Of a stretch of 6,800 nucleotides of DNA, positions 1-6,339 are shown piece after piece. The position numbers were made by a program, and so were the translations under genes. The notes under the pieces were generated by a model, which did no database searches, was not told the origin of the DNA, and worked only from the letters and a program-made list of their open reading frames with translations. Each line of letters begins with the position of its first letter. Within the stretch, counting starts at the first letter, position 1. The stretch is from Spirochaetia bacterium (GTDB lineage Bacteria; Spirochaetota; Spirochaetia; PWKH01): positions 1 through 6,800 of the forward strand of contig SKXS01000148.1 of assembly GCA_007128345.1 (NCBI GenBank), written 5' to 3'.

Positions 1-3000
1 ATCCTTGGTATGATCCCAATCGTTCTTTTTCTCAATACTAAACGTATACGCGTACGTTTGTCTACCAGGCAGTGCGTACTGCCTGTGCAAGCTGATGAAT
101 CCGGGAATATCTCCTCCTACCCCACGTTGGCAATGATCAATTTGGAGGTATGTACCCCTGGATACAGGGAGTTCATGTACGTGATTTGCCGCTTCAATCT
201 CATCTTGACTCCACATTCTTGCGCTGAACTCCAGTACGTCGTTACCCACCGAAGAACACAGCAGTCCCTGGCGTGTATGGCGGTTCATCAGTGCAAACCA
301 TCGTACATCAGTCCTGTTTCCGTATTCCTGTGGTCTCACATACAATTCCGGATCCAGTCTGTCAAGCCTAACCGAATGTATGCCTATGGGCGCTCCTAAC
401 TTTCTGTCACAGTAGGTTTCATGAGGACCTCTCCCGTACCATCGGCAGTCCCACTGAGAGATCTGGCTGCCGGAAATAGGCAGGGGCAGGGTAAATCCGA
501 ACCGTATCAAGTCTTTCGTTGGTTTGCCCTCCATCGATAAGCAGACACGTCCGGATGATTCAATAGTGTAGGTTAATTCAACTGGACCATGGAAGTTTTT
601 TCTCTGCTGCAATACCGTAACGCATACCATTCCCACATGCGGAGCTGTTGTGTGCAATGATACCAGCTTGAACCGTTTGGTGGCATGCTCCCACGATCTG
701 TCCTGCAGTATACGCAATGCCGGGACAAAGTTTGCATACTCCCGGTCATTGTCGGTCAAGGGACGCCAGAAATTCGGGACAGCCGGTTCCAGCAGAATAT
801 TTCCCTCTCCAAAATCTATCTCTGTGATATGACCAGTTGCTAGATCAACAACACATCTGACCATCTGCCCTAATATGATTACCGTACTGCCGGTATTGTA
901 CACCTCCATGGGTGCAACAGTCTTTGCAGAAAAGGCATTTGTTCTGTGTGACGGCACACAGCTGACATGCTGGAACCATGCCAGCTCATGTCCCCGTTCA
1001 GCCCAGGGAAGATCACGATCAGTCTTGAAGGAGAGGTGAAGAATTACCTCACGTGAGAAATCAATTCCCTGCATGAATGATATGTGTAAAGTTGAAGAGG
1101 TTCCTGGTTCCAGGAGCGGCGCATCCATCTTGCCGGATTCTTTCGGAACTCCATCTTCTAACACAACCCAGAATATTTTCACATGTGTAAGGGTGAAAAA
1201 GGCATAGTTGTTACGTATAGTGCAACTTATGCGATTAGAACTCTCCTGTGTAAACCTGCATGAGATGAACTGGTAGCATGTTTTCAGTTCATACAGTGCC
1301 GGATGGGCCGCCCGGTCAGCTGAGCATATACCGTTCGCACAGAAATTCCCGTTTGTCTTCTTTTCTCCAAAATCACCGCCGTAGAGCCACCTGGTGTTTC
1401 CTAGCTCATCACGCATGCGAATTACCTGGTCAGCAAAATCCCACACATAACCACCGGCTAAATGAGTACATCGTTCAAACGCATCGGTAAATACGTGGAA
1501 GTTGCCAAGGCTGTTTCCCATGGCATGGGCGAATTCGCACATCAGAACCGGCTTGCCCTCGTAATGACTGCGACACGTCGTTCTGTTCTCTGCGGCAGTG
1601 AGATTCATCAGCCGCTGCCATACGGTGATTGATCTATCACGCCTATGCTCGATAGCATTAATCATATCTGGTGTCGGGTACATGCGGGAGTAGATGTCGC
1701 TTACTGACATCTCAGTATCTCCTTCATAATGGAATGGTCTGGAAGGATCCAGTGCACGACCAGCCTCTTTCATGTAATGGAAATTCACTCCAAAGCCTGC
1801 TTCGTTTCCGAGTGACCACATGCATACACATGGATAGTTGCGGTCCCTGAGGATCATACGTTCTACCCTGTCTATGGCAGCTGCTTTCCATTCCGGTCTG
1901 CTTCCTGGAATACCTAGTTTCCTCACTCCATGGGTCTCCAAGTCAGCCTCATCCATCACGTAGATCCCATAGATGCTGCAGAGGTCGTAGAGGTAAGGAT
2001 TGTTGGGATAGTGACTTGTTCGTATCGCGTTTATATTGTGCTGCTTCATCAGCCTGATGTCCTGATGATACCTGAAACGGGGAACCGCCCAGCCATGGTC
2101 CGGATCAAAGTCATGTCGATTCACTCCGTGGATACGAATCGGTTTTCCGTTCACGCACAACTGTTCACCTACGATACGCACATCCCTCAGGCCCAGGAGC
2201 ATGCGCTTCACGGTAACTTCCGAACCATGAAGATCCCGTACCAACAAAACGAGCATGTATACGTTTGGAGTTTCCGCATTCCAAAGTTTTGGATGATCCA
2301 GAGAAAAGCAGAGAGATATCTCACTCCTATCGTGAGAAACAGGGCGGAATTCTGAAGCCGCAGCTGTGTGCACAGCGGTATGGGGATGATGGAAATCAGT
2401 GACAATTGCTTCCACATGCCGTGCTTTGTCCAGTGCACCTCGCAGAAAGACCTGTATGCTGAGTTGAACTTGGTCGTACGATGGAGAAAACTTCTGGGTA
2501 CAGAAAAAATCCCATATATGCGTCTTAGGTTCTGCTGTTATGTATACATCCCGATAGATGCCTGACAAGAACCACATGTCCTGATCTTCAAGATATGTGC
2601 CGTCGCTGTATCGGTATACTACAAATCCAACTGAGTTTAATCCCGTTTTGATGTGCCGGCTTATACAGAATTCTGCTGGCGTCATGGAGCCCTGGGAATA
2701 ACCGATCTCATGTTCATTGACGAATACCCGCAATGCTGACTTTGCTGCTCCTATATGCAAGTAAACCTCACGCTCAAGCCATGAACTGTCAATGAAGAAT
2801 TTCCGATGGTAGACCCCGACAGGTGAATCGCTGCGGCGTATCGAAGGAATGCGTAAGGAACATGTGCTCAGGGACGGAGGATAGCTGTAAGCAAGATAAT
2901 ACGGTTTTCCATATCCTTGGAGTTCCCATACCCCGGGAACAGTAATGGTGTTCCACTGGTCACATGCTTCAAAAATCCTATCCGGCAGGTTCTGTACAGA

Positions 3001-3195
3001 TGCATAGTAGGAAAAGTTCCACTTCCCGTTCAGCGACTGCTTCCAGGGTGATTCATCTCTGGGGGAAGAAAGTGCCTCTTCAAGGGAGTCATAGGGCAAA
3101 GCCAGCGTACGTCCTGGCTCTTTGTTCCTCTGATACAGTCTCGGGTTTTCCCAGTCAGGTGCAGCCACGCAATCTTCTCCGGTTATGGTAAACAT
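1..3195 (-). CDS. lacZ: GH2 beta-galactosidase, LacZ type (C-terminus cut by the left edge)
   Basis: Cytoplasmic glycoside hydrolase expected to cleave terminal beta-galactosides such as lactose. The minus-strand frame is open for 1065 codons from ATG 3195 to base 1 without a stop. Landmarks in LacZ order: DWENP near residue 14, SLNGKW at 54-59, SDGTYLEDQDMW with D198 (E. coli D201), GVNRHDFDPDHGW, the DEADLETHG motif with E420 and H422 (Mg ligands), MWSLGNEAG with acid/base E465 (E. coli E461), and LMCEFAHAMGNS with nucleophile E554 (E. coli E537). FCANG and a C-terminal GRGPHETYCDR segment follow, then GVGGD near the end. E. coli LacZ is about 1023 residues, so only a short tail should be missing. 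Odd points: the usual VPSNW/VPGNW substrate Asn is V89, and the Trp999 region is changed. ATG 3195 has no clear Shine-Dalgarno. An in-frame TTG at 3234 has AAAGGA 11 nt upstream, but the usual distance to DWENP favours the ATG. Family certain, substrate inferred. Confidence 0.95.
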   Translation of the reverse strand, partial: MFTITGEDCVAAPDWENPRLYQRNKEPGRTLALPYDSLEEALSSPRDESPWKQSLNGKWNFSYYASVQNLPDRIFEACDQWNTITVPGVWELQGYGKPYYLAYSYPPSLSTCSLRIPSIRRSDSPVGVYHRKFFIDSSWLEREVYLHIGAAKSALRVFVNEHEIGYSQGSMTPAEFCISRHIKTGLNSVGFVVYRYSDGTYLEDQDMWFLSGIYRDVYITAEPKTHIWDFFCTQKFSPSYDQVQLSIQVFLRGALDKARHVEAIVTDFHHPHTAVHTAAASEFRPVSHDRSEISLCFSLDHPKLWNAETPNVYMLVLLVRDLHGSEVTVKRMLLGLRDVRIVGEQLCVNGKPIRIHGVNRHDFDPDHGWAVPRFRYHQDIRLMKQHNINAIRTSHYPNNPYLYDLCSIYGIYVMDEADLETHGVRKLGIPGSRPEWKAAAIDRVERMILRDRNYPCVCMWSLGNEAGFGVNFHYMKEAGRALDPSRPFHYEGDTEMSVSDIYSRMYPTPDMINAIEHRRDRSITVWQRLMNLTAAENRTTCRSHYEGKPVLMCEFAHAMGNSLGNFHVFTDAFERCTHLAGGYVWDFADQVIRMRDELGNTRWLYGGDFGEKKTNGNFCANGICSADRAAHPALYELKTCYQFISCRFTQESSNRISCTIRNNYAFFTLTHVKIFWVVLEDGVPKESGKMDAPLLEPGTSSTLHISFMQGIDFSREVILHLSFKTDRDLPWAERGHELAWFQHVSCVPSHRTNAFSAKTVAPMEVYNTGSTVIILGQMVRCVVDLATGHITEIDFGEGNILLEPAVPNFWRPLTDNDREYANFVPALRILQDRSWEHATKRFKLVSLHTTAPHVGMVCVTVLQQRKNFHGPVELTYTIESSGRVCLSMEGKPTKDLIRFGFTLPLPISGSQISQWDCRWYGRGPHETYCDRKLGAPIGIHSVRLDRLDPELYVRPQEYGNRTDVRWFALMNRHTRQGLLCSSVGNDVLEFSARMWSQDEIEAANHVHELPVSRGTYLQIDHCQRGVGGDIPGFISLHRQYALPGRQTYAYTFSIEKKNDWDHTKD

Positions 3196-3211
3196 CCATA
3201 GGTGATGATCG

Positions 3212-3220
3212 ATAATAGCA
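3212..3220 (-). promoter_or_regulatory. Putative extended -10 promoter element for the beta-galactosidase gene
   Basis: On the minus strand the sequence reads TGC-TATTAT, an extended -10 element (TGn plus a near-consensus hexamer). No good -35 hexamer is seen at 16-18 nt spacing, as is common for extended -10 promoters. Transcription would begin near 3205, leaving a leader of about 10 nt before ATG 3195. That short leader agrees with the lack of a ribosome binding site there. It would also exclude the alternative TTG start at 3234. Prediction from motif alone. Confidence 0.35.
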
Positions 3221-3287
3221 TGAAGTATTCCCAAACGAAAGAATGTCCTTTCATACAAAAAACCGATTTAATCTTGATTGAGCTCCA

Positions 3288-3296
3288 TGCTATAGT
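3288..3296 (+). promoter_or_regulatory. Putative extended -10 promoter element directly before the adenosyltransferase start
   Basis: TGC-TATAGT is an extended -10 element whose hexamer (3291-3296) ends only 5 nt before the ATG at 3302. The start point expected from such an element is 3302 or 3303, that is, on the initiation codon. This predicts a leaderless mRNA. A weak TTGATT at 3274 is too close (11 nt) to act as a -35 box. Confidence 0.45.
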
Positions 3297-3301
3297 AACC
3301 C

Positions 3302-3829
3302 ATGGGACAAAACGACGGTTTATACATTATATATACGGGAGACGGGAAGGGGAAAACAACTGCTTCACTGGGCCTGATTTTTCGAGCGCTCGGATATGGC
3401 AAGCGCTGCTGTATGGTTCAGTTCATGAAGGAGAAACCTGAGCGGTTTGGGGAATACCATTTTGCCCGTTCCGCTGGGGTTTCATGGTATGCATTTGGGA
3501 AGGGGTTTACCTGGAACCAGAAAGACCTAGGCCCCTCAATTGAGGAAGCTATGAAAGGCTGGCTGTTCGTACAGCAAGCTATAACAGACGGTATGTGGGA
3601 TGTATTAGTACTGGATGAGTTTACCTATCCGCTGCAGGAAGGGTGGCTCAATGAACATGAAGTAGTTACTTGGCTTGGCGCACACCGCAGGCCGGGAAGC
3701 TGTACGATAATTACCGGTCGCAAGGCTTCTGAAAAGCTTATTGCACTAGGTGATATTGTGACGGATATGCATGAGATCAAGCACAGCTTTAAAATGGGAA
3801 TTCCCGCGAAAAAAGGGATTGAGTACTAA
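3302..3829 (+). CDS. cobO: Cob(I)yrinic acid a,c-diamide / corrinoid adenosyltransferase (CobA/CobO/BtuR family)
   Basis: Transfers the 5'-deoxyadenosyl group of ATP to reduced corrinoid cobalt, giving adenosylcobalamin precursors in the cytoplasm. It serves either corrinoid salvage or synthesis. The 175-residue protein has the family pattern. It has a P-loop GDGKGKTT at 13-20, with VQF at 39-41 and GFTW at 68-71, the segment near the corrinoid/ATP site. A Walker B-like VLVLDEF follows at 101-107, then TGR at 138-140, and the closing signature has KH at 160-161 and GIEY at 172-175. It is shorter than the roughly 196-residue E. coli BtuR because the N-terminal extension is missing, as in many bacterial homologues. 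The start is firmly bounded: TAA lies in frame at 3296-3298, and the next in-frame ATG falls after the P-loop. No Shine-Dalgarno precedes the ATG. The lipoprotein gene begins 4 nt after the stop, so the two are probably co-transcribed. No other cobalamin genes are visible in the window. Confidence 0.93.
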   Translation: MGQNDGLYIIYTGDGKGKTTASLGLIFRALGYGKRCCMVQFMKEKPERFGEYHFARSAGVSWYAFGKGFTWNQKDLGPSIEEAMKGWLFVQQAITDGMWDVLVLDEFTYPLQEGWLNEHEVVTWLGAHRRPGSCTIITGRKASEKLIALGDIVTDMHEIKHSFKMGIPAKKGIEY

Positions 3830-3833
3830 CTCT

Positions 3834-5627
3834 ATGATGCGCTACCTAACTGCTGGTATCCTGATTGCCGCTCTTCTGCTTACCGCAGCAGGATGTACTA
3901 CTGCCGGACAAATATTTGGTACTGGTGAAGAACGTATTACCCTCACTATTATTCAGACTGGTGATATTAAGGGGGCGCTTTTTCCTGATGATGATGCCAC
4001 AAGTTCGCTCGCACACCTCGCATCGGTAATACGTGAGCAGAGAGACTCCACAGACAATCTTGTGCTTTTTGATCTGGGGAACACGGTTCGTGAAGGTGAG
4101 ATCGGGTATTACTACGATTATCTGCACCCTGGACTCACACATATTCAAGCAGATGTACTCAATTTCTTAAACTATGATGCCGCAGTGGCAGGTTCACGTG
4201 AAATTGGTTCAGGAGCGAATGTATTCAATCGAACAGTACTGGGCGCGGAAGCACCAATGCTTGGAGCTAATATGGTGAACCGTACAAGCGGTGAACCGAT
4301 AAACCGGCCCTACAAGATCATCAGGAGAGATAATCTCCGTATAGCAGTGCTCGGGCTTGTTGATCCCCATGCGAGATTCGGCATCCCTGAAAGAAACTGG
4401 CCGGCTATGACGATTCTTCCGATCATAGAGTCGGCACACCGCTGGGTACAGATCATCAAGGATCAAGAATCTCCGGATGTGGTGGTTGTACTGCTGCATG
4501 CCGGCGGTGATGCAATCTACCGTCATGCGGTTGACTGTGATGAATTCAGTGCAGAACCGCAGGATGCTCTCCCGATTGCTCAACGGCTTGCCAAGAGCGT
4601 GCCTGGCATAGACATAGTTTTTACTAATGAAGGAAACGCTGATATGTATGCGCAAGTGCGTACTGAGCGAGGAAGTCAGGTTCATATTATCAGTACGAGA
4701 GAGTATGCAGAAAGTGCTGCAGTTCTTACAGCTGATTTCTTTCGGATGCGCAATACAGATTTCTTTACTATGCAGCATGTTCAGGTAAGCCATGTGTCAG
4801 CACTGACACAAGTTCCTGATCAGGGATTTATGACACATTTTGCTGATGCGCAGAAGCGCATTGATGTGTATAGAAAGCAGTTTGTCGCTGATGTGGAAAG
4901 CAGCATCCCTGCAACCGGCTGCCTTTATGGAGAATCATGCATCCTGCGATTGGTTCATGATGTGCAGCTGAAGCTTACCAGTGCTCATGTATCATTTGCA
5001 GCAGCCCCAGTAGTATCATCTTCTCTTGAACAGGGTCCTATGCTGATAGGGGATTTTTTCCGCCTGTTTCCTCATGAGAGCTATATCTATTCTTTGCGTA
5101 TGACAGGACAGGAGATTAAGGATTATCTTGAGTTCTCATATGGCGGTTGGTTTAATACTATGCAGGGACCATATGATCATCTTATTCGATTTGTTACGGA
5201 TGACCAGCAGGGTATTGTCAGAAATGAGCAGGGAATGCCTCAGTTTTATGTGCCGCCGTACCAGTTTGATGTAGCTGCAGGCATAGACTACACAGTAGAT
5301 ATTTCTAAACAACCAGGTAACCGTATTCAGATTATCCAACTTTCCAGCGGCAGACCCTTCAACGCGCATGAAACATACATTGTCGCTGTCAACTCGTTCC
5401 GGTACGCAGGAGGGGGCGGTCATCTAGCAGAAGGTGTCGGTTTTTCACTGGAAGAACTGTTCCGAAGGGTGATTACTGTTTCATCAAGAAGCTTGAGACA
5501 TCACATTCTTCAGCACTTGATGGAAGTGAAATCAATCACCGACTGTACGCTTGAGAACTGGTATGTAATACCTGAATCGTGGGGTGCTGCCGGAAGGATC
5601 AATGATAACCGCCTGCTCTATGAATAG
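3834..5627 (+). CDS. Lipoprotein of the CpdB/5'-nucleotidase family with eroded active site (probable pseudoenzyme)
   Basis: The family hydrolyses 2',3'-cyclic nucleotides or nucleoside monophosphates outside the cytoplasm with two metal ions. From ATG 3834 the protein has 597 residues. It starts with a hydrophobic signal peptide and lipobox AAGC, with lipidated Cys21. An N-terminal metallophosphatase domain (about 35-315) follows, then a C-terminal 5'-nucleotidase domain (about 360-597). The second carries IKDYLEFSYGGWFNTM (428-443), AAGIDYTVDISKQPGNRI (481-498) and NSFRYAGGGGHL (520-531), typical of CpdB-like proteins, so length and fold look complete. The first domain lacks the usual ligands. 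DxH is D44-I-K46, GD is G82-N83, GNH(D/E) is G120-S121-R122-E123, and GHDH is N265-E266-G267-N268. Only D44 and H222 (LLHAGGD) remain. Hydrolysis is therefore unlikely; ligand binding is possible but unproven. An upstream in-frame ATG at 3771 would bury the signal peptide and overlap the previous gene. AAGGGA at 3813-3818 is a distant possible ribosome site. Confidence 0.88.
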   Translation: MMRYLTAGILIAALLLTAAGCTTAGQIFGTGEERITLTIIQTGDIKGALFPDDDATSSLAHLASVIREQRDSTDNLVLFDLGNTVREGEIGYYYDYLHPGLTHIQADVLNFLNYDAAVAGSREIGSGANVFNRTVLGAEAPMLGANMVNRTSGEPINRPYKIIRRDNLRIAVLGLVDPHARFGIPERNWPAMTILPIIESAHRWVQIIKDQESPDVVVVLLHAGGDAIYRHAVDCDEFSAEPQDALPIAQRLAKSVPGIDIVFTNEGNADMYAQVRTERGSQVHIISTREYAESAAVLTADFFRMRNTDFFTMQHVQVSHVSALTQVPDQGFMTHFADAQKRIDVYRKQFVADVESSIPATGCLYGESCILRLVHDVQLKLTSAHVSFAAAPVVSSSLEQGPMLIGDFFRLFPHESYIYSLRMTGQEIKDYLEFSYGGWFNTMQGPYDHLIRFVTDDQQGIVRNEQGMPQFYVPPYQFDVAAGIDYTVDISKQPGNRIQIIQLSSGRPFNAHETYIVAVNSFRYAGGGGHLAEGVGFSLEELFRRVITVSSRSLRHHILQHLMEVKSITDCTLENWYVIPESWGAAGRINDNRLLYE

Positions 5628-6220
5628 TCCGTAATAATATCCTCTTCGGGGATGCTGTCAATAATTTCCCGATATCTGAAGCACGATACCATGTGGTCTT
5701 GTATCACCCCCACAGCCTGGAGATGAGCATAGAGAGTCGTAGAGCCGACAAAACGAAATCCCCGCTGTTTCATATCCTTGCTGAGCAGATGTGAGAGCCA
5801 ATTTTGTGTTGGTGCAGCTTCCTGAGATTCCAGGCGGTGATTGATAACCTTGCCTTCGGTAAAACCCCATAGATACGCGTCAAATGATCCATACTCGCGT
5901 TGGATGTCCATAAAGCACGAGGCATTCCCCACTGCAGCCTCCAGTTTCTTTCGGTTTCGGATGATGCCTCTGTCAAGCATCAGCAGATCAATGTAGCGTG
6001 AGGTGAATGACGCAACGGTTCTGCAGTCAAAACCAGCAAATGTTCTGCGAAAGGATTCACGCTTATTCAAAATGATGCTCCAACTCAGTCCGGCCTGCAT
6101 GCATTCGAGAAGTAAAAATTCAAAATGCTTCTGCTCATCGTGGACTGGAACTCCCCATTCTTCGTCATGATATTTCCTCATGAGATCGCTGGAATTGCTC
6201 CAGGGACACCGTATCTTCAT
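5618..6220 (-). CDS. tag: DNA-3-methyladenine glycosylase I
   Basis: Base-excision repair enzyme that removes 3-methyladenine from alkylated DNA, leaving an abasic site. With ATG at 6220 it has 200 residues (E. coli Tag 187). The zinc-snap ligands all align: C5 (E. coli C4), H18 in YHDEEWGVP (E. coli H17), H176 and C180 in DHMVSC (E. coli H175 and C179). E39 in ECMQAGLSW matches the base-recognition glutamate E38. RGFRFVG is the family's KRGFKFVG segment. GGGAG at 6230-6234 lies 9 nt before ATG 6220, and Tag proteins normally begin four or so residues before the first zinc cysteine. This favours 6220 over an in-frame ATG at 6265, which would add 15 residues. The C-terminus carries a short acidic tail after the last ligand. 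The last 10 bp overlap the end of the convergent lipoprotein gene. It is transcribed alone, divergently from the symporter gene. Confidence 0.94.
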   Translation of the reverse strand: MKIRCPWSNSSDLMRKYHDEEWGVPVHDEQKHFEFLLLECMQAGLSWSIILNKRESFRRTFAGFDCRTVASFTSRYIDLLMLDRGIIRNRKKLEAAVGNASCFMDIQREYGSFDAYLWGFTEGKVINHRLESQEAAPTQNWLSHLLSKDMKQRGFRFVGSTTLYAHLQAVGVIQDHMVSCFRYREIIDSIPEEDIITDYS

Positions 6221-6229
6221 AGACGCTTT

Positions 6230-6234
6230 CTCCC
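6230..6234 (-). promoter_or_regulatory. Ribosome binding site that decides the tag start
   Basis: GGGAG on the minus strand, followed by A-rich sequence, lies 9 nt upstream of ATG 6220. No comparable purine-rich site precedes the other candidate start at 6265. This supports the shorter, family-typical N-terminus. Confidence 0.6.
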
Positions 6235-6241
6235 AATGATC

Positions 6242-6250
6242 ATAGTACCA
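6242..6250 (-). promoter_or_regulatory. Possible extended -10 element for tag
   Basis: On the minus strand the sequence reads TGG-TACTAT, an extended -10 form without a recognisable -35 partner. Transcription would start near 6235, just ahead of the ribosome binding site, giving a leader of about 15 nt. If this promoter is used, the alternative start at 6265 is excluded. Weak evidence, from motif and position only. Confidence 0.3.
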
Positions 6251-6259
6251 CATCTGGGA

Positions 6260-6271
6260 GATCATATGATC
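6260..6271. repeat. Perfect 12-bp palindrome between tag and the symporter gene
   Basis: GATCATATGATC is its own reverse complement and contains two GATC sites. It lies about 10 bp from the -35 box of the symporter promoter and just upstream of the proposed tag -10. A related ATGATCAT palindrome lies at 6236-6243. The position would suit an operator, but short AT-rich palindromes also occur by chance. Confidence 0.4.
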
Positions 6272-6281
6272 ACTTTTTTAT

Positions 6282-6310
6282 TTGACCGCAGGTTTGCATG
6301 GAAGTACAAT
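6282..6310 (+). promoter_or_regulatory. Sigma70-type promoter of the symporter gene
   Basis: TTGACC (6282-6287) and TACAAT (6305-6310) are separated by 17 nt. Each differs from consensus at one position. The start point would be near A6317, giving a leader of about 23 nt that contains the ribosome binding site. This is the best promoter in the window. Confidence 0.65.
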
Positions 6311-6324
6311 GAGCACACTTGCAT

Positions 6325-6332
6325 GAAAGGAG
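6325..6332 (+). promoter_or_regulatory. Ribosome binding site of the symporter gene
   Basis: GAAAGGAG ends 7 nt before ATG 6340, a near-ideal Shine-Dalgarno. It shows that this genome does use such sites, which makes their absence before the adenosyltransferase and beta-galactosidase genes more notable. Confidence 0.75.
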
Positions 6333-6339
6333 CATATCT

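Larger units (their letters stand above)
3212..3296. repeat. Imperfect inverted repeat spanning the divergent promoter region
   Basis: The left arm ATAATAGCATG (3212-3222) and right arm CATGCTATAGT (3286-3296) are reverse complements at 9 of 11 positions and are 63 nt apart. Each arm contains the extended -10 of the gene it faces. The symmetry may therefore just reflect two similar promoters placed back to back, or it may be a pair of operator half-sites bound by one regulator. The 106-bp gap between the two genes holds nothing else that I recognise. There is no room for a full cobalamin riboswitch. Confidence 0.4.

Noticed and set aside
10..399. 129-codon plus-strand frame, and others at 1930-2355 and 1278-1490
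   Set aside because: They lie antisense within the continuous beta-galactosidase frame and have no recognisable domain.
1..3195. Beta-galactosidase pseudogene
   Set aside because: I followed the minus-strand frame throughout and found no stop or frameshift; catalytic and metal residues are in place. It is only truncated by the window edge.
3256..3272. A/T run near 3257-3262 as a terminator
   Set aside because: The run of six A is not preceded by a GC-rich hairpin on either strand and lies between divergent genes.
3196..3301. Cobalamin riboswitch upstream of the adenosyltransferase gene
   Set aside because: Only 106 bp separate the two genes, which is too short for the usual aptamer of about 200 nt. 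No B12-box-like sequence was recognised, and the promoter seems to abut the ATG.
3202..3441. 79-codon plus-strand reading frame
   Set aside because: It overlaps the adenosyltransferase gene in another frame and resembles no known protein; the real frame there has clear family motifs.
3771..3833. Longer N-terminus for the lipoprotein from ATG 3771
   Set aside because: It would overlap the end of the adenosyltransferase gene by 59 bp and put 21 charged or polar residues ahead of a clean signal peptide and lipobox. ATG 3834 fits export.
4209..4793. 194-codon minus-strand reading frame inside the lipoprotein gene
   Set aside because: Shadow of a conserved coding region; rich in Cys, His and Ile with no recognisable domain.
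6221..6265. 15-residue extension of Tag from ATG 6265
   Set aside because: The ribosome binding site at 6230-6234 serves ATG 6220, and the family normally starts just before the first zinc cysteine.
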